64,000 nt of DNA from Bacteroidales bacterium UBA6431 (GCA_002439095.1 DJOT01000051.1:25472-89471); one strand, 5' to 3'. Positions 53,657 to 62,112 are shown, counted from the stretch's first letter. The notes: generated from the letters alone by a model not told the origin. Translations and numbers: made by a program.

Positions 53657-55228
53657 ATGTTTGATTTGAAGATGATTGAGGGATTGTATGATGGTTGTAT
53701 GTCCTTCATTGATAAAGATTTGTCTGTTATGAGTAAAGAAGAGAGAATGGACCTTTATAAGAAGTATCAGTGGATGTTCTCTTCTAATTGTGCTTTACCT
53801 ATTCTTGAACCTCTCATTGTCGGTAATGATCCAAGGGTAAATACTTTCAGGAAGAAGTTCAGGGAGTGGTTTATGGTGGTCTGCAATTACTCCTTTTCTC
53901 CTTGCCATTTCGGGATGACCTCCTATTCTCATTTTATGAATGCCTCCTGCTGGCAAGGAACAAAAGCCAAGGGGAACAAAGTATACCCTCAGCGAGTAAT
54001 TCTGGCTCTGGGGATGATGGGGATCTTTGCAGGGGTAAAGACAAACTACCTCCATCTGGGAGACAAGACACGGGATCACGGACGGGAGTATAACGTGAAT
54101 ATGGAGAAGCTGACTGAATGGACTTCAACTTCTGCCGGAGCGAGCTGTGAGTTCAGCGAAGCCTCCTTATCCTCCACGGTAGAGAATATCTGGACTATGA
54201 CTTCATCGGCAGACAATGATGACTTTGACTATTCTTTTCTTGAAAGTAATGATGAAGCGGGCCGGCAAAGCTGGTCTCTTTATAATGACTGGTTCTCTTC
54301 AAGACAATATGAGACTATCTCCTCTATTTCTGTTATTCCAGAGTGTTATGAGAAAGCCTGTCAATTCATCAGCAACTGCACCTATCAAATGTTCAGCGCC
54401 ATCAAAGACAAGGACAAGAAGAAAGACCTACGTGGGAGATACAGGAATTGTCAATGGCTTGTCAATATTCACAATGGGAATGTGGGATGCTGTAAAATTG
54501 ATGACAAGGGTGGCAGATATTATACGATGATGGTCGGGATGGGGAAAGACTTCCGGAGAAATTGCCTGACATTGAACGGAGAAAAGATTGTTGAGGTTGA
54601 TGTAAGTTCTTCCCAGCCAACACTTCTCGGCTTGAAGATAAAGAAAGAAACAGGCAAGACAACAGGGTGGTTGAAGCGCTGTCTGGCTGGCAATTTCTAT
54701 GAATGGGTGAAAGATTTGACTGGTGTCAAGGTTGAGCGTACAAAGGTGAAGACATACATTATGAGGTATCTGTTTTCCTGTTATGGTGCCAGTTTTCCAA
54801 AGGACTTTCAAGGGGAACATTTACCTCCTGACATCAAGGAATACAAGAGGGGTTATAAGAAGTTTGAACAAAGGCTGACCGGTTATTTGAAAGAAAATGA
54901 GCCGGAGATATATGACCTTGTCGAGAGACATAAGCGGAATCCTGTATGGACAGAGAAGACCTGGACAGATCAGTGGAAAAAGAAGCGTAAAGGCAAGTGG
55001 TGCAGCCTCCTCCCTGTATTGATGCAGAAGACAGAGGTTGAGTATATCAAGACCTGTCTGTCAAGACTTCCTGCTGATATGAAGTTCTTTACTATCCACG
55101 ATGCCATCTGTGTAAAAGAGAGTGATGGAGAGACTGTCAAGACCGTTATGGAACAGGTCAGTATGGAACTTTATGGTGAGAAAATTTCAATCAAGATTGA
55201 AAACTCCTCAGACGATAAGGATAAGTGA
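53657..55228 (+). CDS. Family-A polymerase-like (PolA/single-subunit RNAP palm) protein
   Basis: 523 residues. I see the palm motifs of the PolA/T7-RNAP superfamily. Motif A is VEVDVSSSQPTLLGL (Asp315). The motif B-like helix is ERTKVKTYIMRYLFSCYG (Arg361, Lys365, Tyr376, Gly377). Next come a QKTEVEYIKTCL block resembling the conserved Gln region before motif C, and motif C TIHDAICV (His481, Asp482). The residue after Asp482 is Ala, where PolA has Glu and T7 RNAP has Ser. No 3'-5' exonuclease domain is apparent; the N-terminal 300 residues are unassigned. It may replicate or prime the element, or act as an RNA polymerase. Two unknown genes follow. Confidence 0.6.
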   Translation: MFDLKMIEGLYDGCMSFIDKDLSVMSKEERMDLYKKYQWMFSSNCALPILEPLIVGNDPRVNTFRKKFREWFMVVCNYSFSPCHFGMTSYSHFMNASCWQGTKAKGNKVYPQRVILALGMMGIFAGVKTNYLHLGDKTRDHGREYNVNMEKLTEWTSTSAGASCEFSEASLSSTVENIWTMTSSADNDDFDYSFLESNDEAGRQSWSLYNDWFSSRQYETISSISVIPECYEKACQFISNCTYQMFSAIKDKDKKKDLRGRYRNCQWLVNIHNGNVGCCKIDDKGGRYYTMMVGMGKDFRRNCLTLNGEKIVEVDVSSSQPTLLGLKIKKETGKTTGWLKRCLAGNFYEWVKDLTGVKVERTKVKTYIMRYLFSCYGASFPKDFQGEHLPPDIKEYKRGYKKFEQRLTGYLKENEPEIYDLVERHKRNPVWTEKTWTDQWKKKRKGKWCSLLPVLMQKTEVEYIKTCLSRLPADMKFFTIHDAICVKESDGETVKTVMEQVSMELYGEKISIKIENSSDDKDK

Positions 55229-55300
55229 AATTTGAATGCAATTTGAAGGACAGAGCGGAGACACCCTGTCCTTTTCTTATTCCCATAAATACTTATGTGA

Positions 55301-55822
55301 ATGGATAATCCTTCACAAATACAATATAATATACTGATTATGGACAATGTGAAAATCAACCACATCAGCCCATTCGATGAATGGCTGAAAAACAAAAAAC
55401 TAAATGAAAACAAGACCGAGGATGTCAATGTGTGGGACAATCACGTCTATGGCTTTGTCGAGTATAACGGCCTCGTGAATGAAGCCTACTGCAATTTGAA
55501 ATTTGACCACTATGACGGCGTTCTTGATCAAGTGCTCAATGACATCGAGAAGGATGCACCCGGGCTGAAATACACCGATGTTCTCGCACTGGCAAGGAAT
55601 AAGACCGGCATCGATAACGAATACGACAGCATTGACAAGTTCTTGTATGATCTCGTAAAGCAGCATCTGCAAGGGGAGAAGATAAAGGTTCAGGATAAAG
55701 AGATTGATGACGAGACCGTCAATGACAATGATCTTCAAGTTTATCGCACCGCCGAGAAACTGTTCATCTTACAGATGGTAAAGGATATAAAGCAGAAGTT
55801 TGTTTATGAGAACGCTAAGTAA
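55301..55822 (+). CDS. Hypothetical protein, mobile element
   Basis: 173 residues from ATG 55301; a second in-frame ATG at 55340 (MDNVKINHISPFDEW) could also be the start. Acidic and mostly helical, with no signal peptide. I recognise no family. It follows the Pol-like gene by 72 nt and overlaps the next gene by 17 nt, so the two unknown genes are likely coupled. Confidence 0.6.
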   Translation: MDNPSQIQYNILIMDNVKINHISPFDEWLKNKKLNENKTEDVNVWDNHVYGFVEYNGLVNEAYCNLKFDHYDGVLDQVLNDIEKDAPGLKYTDVLALARNKTGIDNEYDSIDKFLYDLVKQHLQGEKIKVQDKEIDDETVNDNDLQVYRTAEKLFILQMVKDIKQKFVYENAK

Positions 55823-56315
55823 TATAATTCCGCAAAAGGACTTATGCCTTCCGCTTATCGAAGATGGCAAGGTCGAGAGCTGGCAGTCTGTCATCACATT
55901 TGAACACATCCTTGATGGGAATAAACTGATGGCATCACCAGAGATACAAAAGATATTGAGATACTTTTACGGTCAAGCGCGACCATCTGTCGTAAGGACA
56001 AATTATACCGATGATCTTCAATTCTGGATAAACCGAGAACTATATATGGCAGATATGAAAGGGACTATGATGACATATCCCTTGACCGCCACGTATGAAG
56101 AGATGAGAAATGATGAAGACATAGTTCATCCAGGAGAGTATTCCGGCGCATTGAGTGTAATCTCCTTCAAGCCGAAAGAACCTGTGGAGAAGGACTTCCT
56201 TGCCATTACATGCAAGTGGCAAGACGGACTGTTCCAGAATGACAACTATGTCCTCGGCATCATAGCCGACACGGATGACCTTTATGGCATCATCGAGCCG
56301 TGGGTGATAAACTGA
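55806..56315 (+). CDS. Hypothetical protein, mobile element
   Basis: 169 residues from ATG 55806 (MRTLSNIIPQKDLCLPLIED). Beta-rich C-terminal half (GALSVISFKPKEP, DFLAITCKWQDG, YVLGIIADTDDLYG). No family recognised. It overlaps the preceding gene by 17 nt and ends 33 nt before a strong terminator, closing the rightward Pol-like operon. Confidence 0.6.
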   Translation: MRTLSNIIPQKDLCLPLIEDGKVESWQSVITFEHILDGNKLMASPEIQKILRYFYGQARPSVVRTNYTDDLQFWINRELYMADMKGTMMTYPLTATYEEMRNDEDIVHPGEYSGALSVISFKPKEPVEKDFLAITCKWQDGLFQNDNYVLGIIADTDDLYGIIEPWVIN

Positions 56316-56348
56316 CCACTACACAATCAAACATATACTTCACAATCT

Positions 56349-56373
56349 GGGCGGGCTTCGGCTCGCCCTTTTC
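56349..56373 (+). terminator. UUCG-loop terminator
   Basis: 8-bp stem GGGCGGGC/GCTCGCCC (one G-U) capped by TTCG and followed by TTTTCTCG. It ends the rightward operon and lies between convergent genes. Confidence 0.9.
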
Positions 56374-56515
56374 TCGTTTCAGTTCCGTGCGAACCACAAC
56401 GAAAGTGAATGTCATCGGGTGGCCAAGACAGGCTCTAAATGACATTGCAGCTGATTTCCAGGGAATTGTACGTTTCACTAACTATGAAAGAGAAACGTTT
56501 TGCAATATCGTGCAT

Positions 56516-58174
56516 CTAGAAAAGCATATTAGCATTAATGGACATCTTGTATTTATCAAGTATTACTTGTGTGGTGTCAAGCTCTTCAGGGGTACAAGAT
56601 TCAGCTAATGCACTTAAATTTAATCTCATTAAGATATCCTTATTAATCACCCTTTTTGCGTCAGAAAACACTAATGAATGGAGTAAATCTTGGGTATCTT
56701 GTCTATTTAGTAGCTCCAATGTGATTTTCGCATCTGTCTCTGTATCAAACCCTAAAAGATAACAAGTGTCATCCACAATAACCGGTTTGTTTTCAATCGT
56801 GGAAACAAGAGAAAAAAGAGTATGTTTATATAAGCCAGAAACAACTATTTTATATGGAGCAAAGGAATAAGGGCCTATACCAAAGATGGAAAAACGAGGA
56901 CGCCTCTTATAAATTACACTTTTTCTCCCATCCAATTCGATAGCATGCGAACTAAGATAAGCGTATGCCTTAGGGTATTTTTCTTTAATGAAATCCGTAT
57001 TTTCTGATGCTGTACGTTGTGTGATAATTACATATCGTGATGTGTATGTTATACGTTCATCGCCAATATCAGAGCTTTTTAATAATGGAAATACTAATTC
57101 ACTTTCGATATCAACTATTTCACCCAAAGAGTTGTAAAGATTACCATCAGCATCTTTTCTCAGTTCCATAACTTTAGCGCAGTCGTGCTTCACGCCAGAC
57201 CACCACACGTATGGGCATATACCATCATACTTTTGTGTTTGTTTATATTTCTGGATATTAGATACAAAATTATGATTAACCCATCCGTATTCTTGAATAA
57301 ATAGTTTCGTGTAAAAGTCATAAACGGAACAATTTAGAGAGTATGAACCACCAAACTGACATGTGAATAAAGATGCGGCAGCGCTAACATCAAACTCTTT
57401 AGTAGCATCAATGTTCCATTGGCATATATTTGATATGCCAAGATGTGCTTTTGGTTGCTCATAAACTATATTTTTAGGAACGATATTTTTGACCAAAAAT
57501 GCTAACTTTCCAATATTTGAAGAAAAAGTGCGAAGAAGCATAATGGAGATATATTCTGCAATATCAAAGTTCCCCTTCCCTGTGATTGCATCCAGACCTT
57601 TTGTTTGCTTAAAGTTGGACTTTGTTGGCAAATTAAAACTGTTAATACTTGACAATTTACTATTGGTTACCCATGGCGGATTGCCTATAACCAATATTTG
57701 TTGACCTTTATGTTTTTTTGAAATTTTTGAAAAGTCGTAGTCGAAAACATTTGCATTTTCAAGAATGATAGTAGCTTCGCTTCGACCAAATTTTAAACTC
57801 CTTTCTAATAAATCATTTTTTAGCGATTCCAAATATGGATTATATATCTCTACTCCATAAATTACACTTACAGAATCAAATACATCTAAAGCTGCTTTAA
57901 TAAAAGCACCTTTCCCACAAGTAGGTTCAATGACTACATCTGGGGCAAATCCTGTATCTTTAATGAAACTACATATAGAATGGGCTAAATCATCGTTAGT
58001 CTGCCAGTCTCCATACGCTTCTTTTGTATCAGAGTTATATTTTTCGTTGCCAACACTCTCCATCATAGCACCAGATGTAAAAAAGTCCTTAATACCACAA
58101 ATGGAAAAAAGATAGTTGTTAGCTTCTTTTTGAGTCAGTTTCTGGACTGAGTTAAGCAATTCCTCAACCTTCAT
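56516..58174 (-). CDS. Type II N6-adenine DNA methyltransferase
   Basis: 552 residues. The SAM-binding motif I is EPTCGKGA (83-90), the acidic motif II area is YGVEIYNPY (107-113), and catalytic motif IV is GNPPW (164-168). The N-terminal order motif I then IV is the gamma class. The long C-terminal half is the likely target-recognition part. It would protect element and host DNA from the partner endonuclease, with which it overlaps by 11 nt. Markedly AT-rich, suggesting recent transfer. The recognition site cannot be predicted. Confidence 0.88.
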   Translation of the reverse strand: MKVEELLNSVQKLTQKEANNYLFSICGIKDFFTSGAMMESVGNEKYNSDTKEAYGDWQTNDDLAHSICSFIKDTGFAPDVVIEPTCGKGAFIKAALDVFDSVSVIYGVEIYNPYLESLKNDLLERSLKFGRSEATIILENANVFDYDFSKISKKHKGQQILVIGNPPWVTNSKLSSINSFNLPTKSNFKQTKGLDAITGKGNFDIAEYISIMLLRTFSSNIGKLAFLVKNIVPKNIVYEQPKAHLGISNICQWNIDATKEFDVSAAASLFTCQFGGSYSLNCSVYDFYTKLFIQEYGWVNHNFVSNIQKYKQTQKYDGICPYVWWSGVKHDCAKVMELRKDADGNLYNSLGEIVDIESELVFPLLKSSDIGDERITYTSRYVIITQRTASENTDFIKEKYPKAYAYLSSHAIELDGRKSVIYKRRPRFSIFGIGPYSFAPYKIVVSGLYKHTLFSLVSTIENKPVIVDDTCYLLGFDTETDAKITLELLNRQDTQDLLHSLVFSDAKRVINKDILMRLNLSALAESCTPEELDTTQVILDKYKMSINANMLF

Positions 58175-58859
58175 ATTTAACGATTGTTGTGATACCTTCT
58201 ACTGATTCTTTCAGATTGACAATCCTACCATACTGTAATCTCCACTGAAGGGCATTTGAAATTGTCAAGTATCCTATCGCTGGGGGATTATGTAAAATAT
58301 CCTTTGCCATATTTGCCAGTGTTACCTCATCAGCAGGAATGTTTTTGTCGTTTAAAAATGCAAATATGTCATCCTCATTACCATTATTGGCAATAATATT
58401 ACGAATTCCTGTCGTGGTTTGATAATCTGCTGTCCTCTTTGCCTCAACAAAAGAACAAGAAACAAAATGAAGAATTCCTGCTTTCGCCTCATTGTCGTCA
58501 TGCTTTTCATAAACAAAGACAATGAGATTGTACCCTAAGCCATAAATCTTTTGTTTGCTGTCTTTAAACGGACAACTTGATTGGGGTTGAGTAATGGATG
58601 TTGTCTTAATATCGGTATCAACAGAAGGCAAATCAAGGCCTTTAGCAGAACTCCCAGATGAGAATTCATAGTTTTCCGACAAGAAACTCTGGAACTTATG
58701 TTCGATTTTAGTGCCAATTGCCTTCCCATCAGTAACTCCAAAGAGATCTTTCTGTGGGAGATTGTCCATTTCATTGCAAAAGCGTTTTGCCTCGTTTATA
58801 AGACTATCGATTGTTAGCGGCTTCTTGTCCGGTTTCAAAACAGATATTACTTTACTCAT
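58164..58859 (-). CDS. Type II restriction endonuclease (HincII-like active-site pattern)
   Basis: 231 residues from ATG 58859 (MSKVISVLKPDKK). A longer in-frame ATG at 58934 lies only 2 nt from the promoter box and would be untranscribed or leaderless, so I reject it. A PD-(D/E)XK-like site is seen as GLDLPSVDTDIKTTS with Asp76, Asp83 and Lys85; HincII uses a similar D...DxK arrangement. VFVYEKHDD may form the next core strand. Identified as an endonuclease mainly from its coupling to the methyltransferase and this motif. Very AT-rich. Confidence 0.75.
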   Translation of the reverse strand: MSKVISVLKPDKKPLTIDSLINEAKRFCNEMDNLPQKDLFGVTDGKAIGTKIEHKFQSFLSENYEFSSGSSAKGLDLPSVDTDIKTTSITQPQSSCPFKDSKQKIYGLGYNLIVFVYEKHDDNEAKAGILHFVSCSFVEAKRTADYQTTTGIRNIIANNGNEDDIFAFLNDKNIPADEVTLANMAKDILHNPPAIGYLTISNALQWRLQYGRIVNLKESVEGITTIVKYEG

Positions 58860-58936
58860 AAAAATCTGGATTATATTATGACAGCGAGAAGATTTTGATC
58901 CGATTCGCATGCTTGGTTTTATAATATTTCTCATCG

Positions 58937-58944
58937 CAAATATA
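58937..58944 (-). promoter_or_regulatory. Leftward -7 box (TATATTTG) of the R-M operon
   Basis: On the minus strand reads TATATTTG. It places the transcription start near 58933 and gives a leader of about 74 nt before the chosen endonuclease start. Confidence 0.6.
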
Positions 58945-58987
58945 CTAAATCATCTTGTTATTATAAACTAATTTGGCCTGGATGTAT

Positions 58988-59581
58988 TTAGAAACTCAAA
59001 GTATCATAAACCTCTCGTAGTTCTTGTTGTCGTAATCCGAGGTATCTTCTTGTGATGGCTGTGGAGGAATGATTGAATATCTCCGCCAGTTTTATCACGG
59101 CCATCTCGCTGTTCTCTCCGGCCCTTTCCACCACTTGACGACCGAAGGTCTTACGGAAAGAATGGGTGGAGAAATGCTGGATATCTTTCAGCATATACTT
59201 TACCTTGATTTCTTTCAAGACTACATTGATGCGCTGAATTGAAATGACATCACCATAGCGGTTGAGAAATGCTTTCTCGCGTGGGTCTTTGATGCCCAGA
59301 GCCTTATAACACTCCTTGATATGTTCACGCACACCCGCATTGACCTTTATCTCCCGGTGTTTCCCGGTCTTCTTCTCGTTGAGGACAAAGCTATCACCGA
59401 GTATCTGATCCCAGGTCAGCGAAAGGAGATCGCTGATACGAAGCCCGAAGAAGCTGCCACAGGCAATGAGAAGGCTCATCCTGTATTTGCCATCCTTGTA
59501 TAACCTATGCGTCAAGTTCAGCATCGTGTCCCACGGCAGATAATCGGCGGTTGTGTATGAATGTTTCTGGCTCATTGTCAA
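58988..59581 (-). CDS. Minimal tyrosine recombinase (catalytic domain only)
   Basis: 197 residues, less than half the size of the first integrase. The N-terminal DNA-binding domains are missing, but the catalytic set is complete: Arg48 in FGLRISD, Lys in NEKKTGKH, His140/Arg143 in HSFRKTF, His171 in NHSST and Tyr180 in RRYLG. Short recombinases of this kind flip promoters or resolve elements in Bacteroidetes. It lies divergent to an XRE gene and upstream of the R-M pair. Confidence 0.9.
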   Translation of the reverse strand: MTMSQKHSYTTADYLPWDTMLNLTHRLYKDGKYRMSLLIACGSFFGLRISDLLSLTWDQILGDSFVLNEKKTGKHREIKVNAGVREHIKECYKALGIKDPREKAFLNRYGDVISIQRINVVLKEIKVKYMLKDIQHFSTHSFRKTFGRQVVERAGENSEMAVIKLAEIFNHSSTAITRRYLGLRQQELREVYDTLSF

Positions 59582-59613
59582 TACTTTTATGTGTTTATTC
59601 TTATTTGTATATG

Positions 59614-59713
59614 CAAAGATATGTATTTATTCATAATTATACAAGGTTTCATTCATAATTTTTGTGGAATTTGAATAAAAGTTATGAACATAATCATAAT
59701 TTATGTATATTTG
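59614..59713. promoter_or_regulatory. Divergent promoters and CATAAT repeats
   Basis: The minus-strand -7 box TATCTTTG (59614-59621) serves the recombinase and the plus-strand box TATATTTG (59706-59713) the XRE gene. Between them lie four CATAAT copies (59632, 59654, 59689, 59695), candidates for XRE binding. Confidence 0.55.
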
Positions 59714-59738
59714 CATCAAGCAAGAATAGCAATCATAA

Positions 59739-60020
59739 ATGGGACTGAACATAAAGAAGGTCTGTAAGGAGAAGAATATCTCCCTTACAGAAGTGGCACA
59801 GCATATCGGTATAAGTCCGATTTCTTTATCGCAGAGTTTGAACAACAACCCGACATTGAGCAGGCTACAACAGGTGGCTTCCGCTCTCGGTGTTGAGGTG
59901 GATGACCTGTTTGACAAAGAACCAGACACAAGTGTCCACGGATGTCTTTATGTCAATGGCGAGCCGGTTATTGTGAAGTCAAAGAAAGACATCGAGAATT
60001 TACTCCATAATTTGAGATAA
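59739..60020 (+). CDS. XRE-family transcriptional regulator
   Basis: 93 residues. The Cro/CI-type HTH covers residues 3-55: IKKVCKEKNISLTEVAQHIG and SPISLSQSLNNNPTLSRLQQ. The C-terminal 35 residues form a short beta element (GCLYVNGEPVIVKSK). Divergent from the short recombinase gene; probably controls the shared region. Confidence 0.88.
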   Translation: MGLNIKKVCKEKNISLTEVAQHIGISPISLSQSLNNNPTLSRLQQVASALGVEVDDLFDKEPDTSVHGCLYVNGEPVIVKSKKDIENLLHNLR

Positions 60021-60037
60021 ATGGTTGATTTCCCGAT

Positions 60038-60099
60038 GGATAGTCATTGTCAAGTTTCAGCCATTTCAAAAGTGAAACAGACTACCCATTTCAGCCCCG
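60038..60099. repeat. Repeat module A, copy 1
   Basis: Matches 62766-62820 with a few substitutions and an extra 5 nt (AGTGA). Shared core: GGATAGTCA, then CCATTTCAAAA, then CCCATTTCAGC. Lies right after the XRE gene. In copy 2 the first part is a perfect short palindrome (GATAGTCACTATC). Confidence 0.75.
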
Positions 60100-60218
60100 A
60101 TACGGCAGGCTATAATTACAAAACTTTGATAATAAGATAATTACAAGAATACCTTGGCTGATTTAACGAAGAGGAGTATTGATTGATAATCACAAACATG
60201 CAATTCCGTAGCAGCATC

Positions 60219-60352
60219 GCAAGAATACTCCGGGGATTGAGACAAGACTGAATGCCGCGGCACCTTGAGTCCGCAAAGCGAGTTAGGTTATATCGCACCT
60301 GACTCGCTTTTTTGTTGTGTCGAGGTGACATGCGGCCAGAGCAGAATCCGAG
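60219..60352. repeat. Repeat module B, copy 1
   Basis: Matches 62821-62920 nearly throughout (AAGACTGAATGCCGCGGCACC; TGCGGCCAGAGCAGAATCCG), but carries an extra segment of about 34 nt between two GCACCT copies. That segment supplies the 5' arm of a terminator hairpin. Sequence after it loosely resembles the 3' end of the AAA/PD-(D/E)XK gene, suggesting that it once flanked another copy. Confidence 0.8.
60275..60314 (+). terminator. Terminator hairpin in module B copy 1
   Basis: Stem AAAGCGAGT-AGG/CCT-ACTCGCTTT followed by TTTTTTG. It may end the XRE transcript; the 5' arm is absent from copy 2. Confidence 0.75.
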
Positions 60353-60450
60353 AATGTAAACTTATCCGGCGGATTGGCGTTCTGCCGGACAAAGTGCCTC
60401 TCAACGGCGTTTTCTCCGTGGAATAGCGCTTTGGCCGGACAAAATCAGGG

Positions 60451-60598
60451 TAAGCACCTACGCAATTGCGTTGCGGCCGCTTCAGGTTAGAGCATTTTCC
60501 ACATCTTTTGCTATAACCCGAAAGCACGAAAGCCACAGGATGACGATTTTAGGGCCAGGTTATGGTATTCTGCCGTCATTATGCTATAACCCATTATC
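60451..60598. repeat. 148-bp repeat module C, copy 1
   Basis: Aligns without gaps to 62559-62706, with about 14 mismatches counted by eye. Contains two imperfect inverted repeats sharing the arms GGTTAnAGC and GCTATAACCC. No open frame. Together the two copies bracket the nitroreductase-macro fusion and the Fic remnant. Confidence 0.85.
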
Positions 60599-60857
60599 CC
60601 CGCAAGAAAAAAAATGTACAATTGCCGTTTTTCTGTACAAATTCTGACTATATTTGAAGTTATCGAAGTTGATTCGGACATTGATTTTAGTAAGCGGCAA
60701 AAAATAAGTTGCCGCAGATTTGGCAAAGATTTTTGAGGATAGATTACTTTTTGAAGAAGGAGTGTGCCGGTGGCACATGACTGATGAAAAAAGGAATATA
60801 GACCAAAAAGATTGCCCCAAGGTGATGCAACTTATTTTTTAACGATTACTTAGGCAA
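60599..60857. other. Intergenic stretch with orphan promoter and two TGTACA sites
   Basis: A TATATTTG box at 60649-60656 is preceded by TGTACA at 60615-60620 and 60634-60639. Downstream only a 40-codon frame (60614-60736) and a 37-codon tail in another frame (to 60842) are open, so a small decayed gene may lie here. No product recognised. Confidence 0.4.
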
Positions 60858-62000
60858 ATGACACAGATTGAAGCGATACGCGCCCGCCATTCGGTGCGGC
60901 GATACAGTCCGGAGGCGATTCCGGATGAGTCCCTTGCCGCTTTGCGGGAGGAGATTGAAAAGGTCAATGCGGAAGGACATCTTCATGTCCAACTGGTTAC
61001 GGATGAGCCGAAGGCGTTCAGCGGTCCTATGTCATACGGAAGTTTCTCCGGAGTGAGGAACTATCTAGTGATGGCCGGGAAGAAGACCGGTGATCTAGAC
61101 GAGCGCATCGGCTATTACGGTGAACGGCTTGTCCTTCTTGCACAGCAGCTCGGTCTGAACAGTTGCTGGGCGGGAATAAGTTACCGCAAGGTCAGCGGAA
61201 CATACGCCCTTGAAAAGGGGGAGAAGATTGCCTGCTACATTGCCCTAGGCTACGGGCAGACGCAGGGCGTGCAGCATAAGAGCAAAGACATCCGTGAAAT
61301 CAGCAACGTGAGTGACCTCACTCCGGAATGGTTCAGAAGCGGAGTCGAGGCTGCACTTCTCGCCCCGACTGCCATGAACCAGCAGAAGTTCCGCATCGAG
61401 TACATCGTCCGCAAGGGAAACAGTCTCCCTTATGTCTCCATCAAGCCGGGACGGTCCATATTCGGCTATACAATGATGGATATGGGAATAGCCCGGCTTC
61501 ACTTCGAAATCGGCACGGGGAAAGAAAACTTCGTCTGGGTGGAGGACATGACTCATCATGAGGACAAAAGTGCGGAAAAGCAGACAAATAACAATAACAC
61601 TATGGCAGACAACAAGAGAATCACACCTCGGTACATAACCTCTCTGAAAGACGGAGAGGTGTTCGTGTTCGGAAGCAACAAGGAAGGCATGCACGGTGGC
61701 GGAGCTGCACGCATCGCCTATGAAGAGTTCGGTGCGGAATGGGGCGTCGGCATCGGGATGACGGGCCGCTGCTATGCCATCCCGACAATGGACGGCAGCA
61801 TTGACATTATCCGCAGGCACGTGGATGACTTCACGGCATACGCAAATGCACACCCCGAACTGACATTTCTGGTGACTCCGATAGGCTGCGGAATCGCCGG
61901 ATGGAAGGCAGTCCAAATTGCCCCTCTTTTCGCCGGAGCATCATCTCTGGACAATGTTACTCTCCCGCAAGAATTCTGGGATGTGCTCAACAAAAAGTAA
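60858..62000 (+). CDS. Nitroreductase-like domain fused to a macrodomain-like domain
   Basis: 380 residues. Residues 1-235 match FMN-dependent nitroreductases of the TM1586-like type: the N-terminal ARHSVRRY, SGVRNYLVM, YGERLVLLAQQLGLNSCW and the second half-repeat AALLAPTAMNQQKF. A linker with NNNN (about 243-248) leads to residues 249-380, which resemble the small macro-like family seen in phages and mobile elements: GEVFVFGSNKEGMHGGGAAR, YAIPTMDGSIDII and TPIGCGIAGWKAVQIAPLF. An internal ATG at 61602 (MADNKR) could also start the second domain separately. Flavin redox chemistry and ADP-ribose-type binding are inferred from the families. Confidence 0.8.
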   Translation: MTQIEAIRARHSVRRYSPEAIPDESLAALREEIEKVNAEGHLHVQLVTDEPKAFSGPMSYGSFSGVRNYLVMAGKKTGDLDERIGYYGERLVLLAQQLGLNSCWAGISYRKVSGTYALEKGEKIACYIALGYGQTQGVQHKSKDIREISNVSDLTPEWFRSGVEAALLAPTAMNQQKFRIEYIVRKGNSLPYVSIKPGRSIFGYTMMDMGIARLHFEIGTGKENFVWVEDMTHHEDKSAEKQTNNNNTMADNKRITPRYITSLKDGEVFVFGSNKEGMHGGGAARIAYEEFGAEWGVGIGMTGRCYAIPTMDGSIDIIRRHVDDFTAYANAHPELTFLVTPIGCGIAGWKAVQIAPLFAGASSLDNVTLPQEFWDVLNKK

Positions 62001-62112
62001 TATTGCCAGCATCCGCAATTTCATCGGCGGGCGCTCAGGATGCGAACATAACCTATAATCATCCACCCCTTATTCCCCGAAAATTTCATAGCTTTGCTGA
62101 AAATCCACAAAT

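Larger units (their letters stand above)
51235..60020. mobile_element. Candidate integrated element (recombinases, Pol-like protein, R-M system)
   Basis: Boundaries are approximate, set by the integrase terminator on the left and the XRE gene on the right. Base composition drops sharply against the flanking chromosome, most strongly in the restriction-modification genes. The gene set is typical of a mobile element: tyrosine recombinase, excisionase-like HTH, polymerase-like protein, unknown genes, type II R-M pair, second tyrosine recombinase, XRE regulator. No relaxase, conjugation or capsid genes are visible. I found no convincing att repeats by eye. Confidence 0.65.

Noticed and set aside
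56300..56608. 102-codon plus-strand frame across the convergent junction
   Set aside because: It contains the UUCG-loop terminator and runs into the end of the methyltransferase gene on the other strand.
58860..58934. Longer N-terminus for the restriction endonuclease
   Set aside because: The upstream ATG is only 2 nt from the -7 box, so it would not be in a normal transcript, and the added residues are basic and unlike the rest.
60584..60820. 78-codon minus-strand frame in the intergenic stretch
   Set aside because: It crosses the orphan promoter, shows no motif, and overlaps the end of repeat module C.
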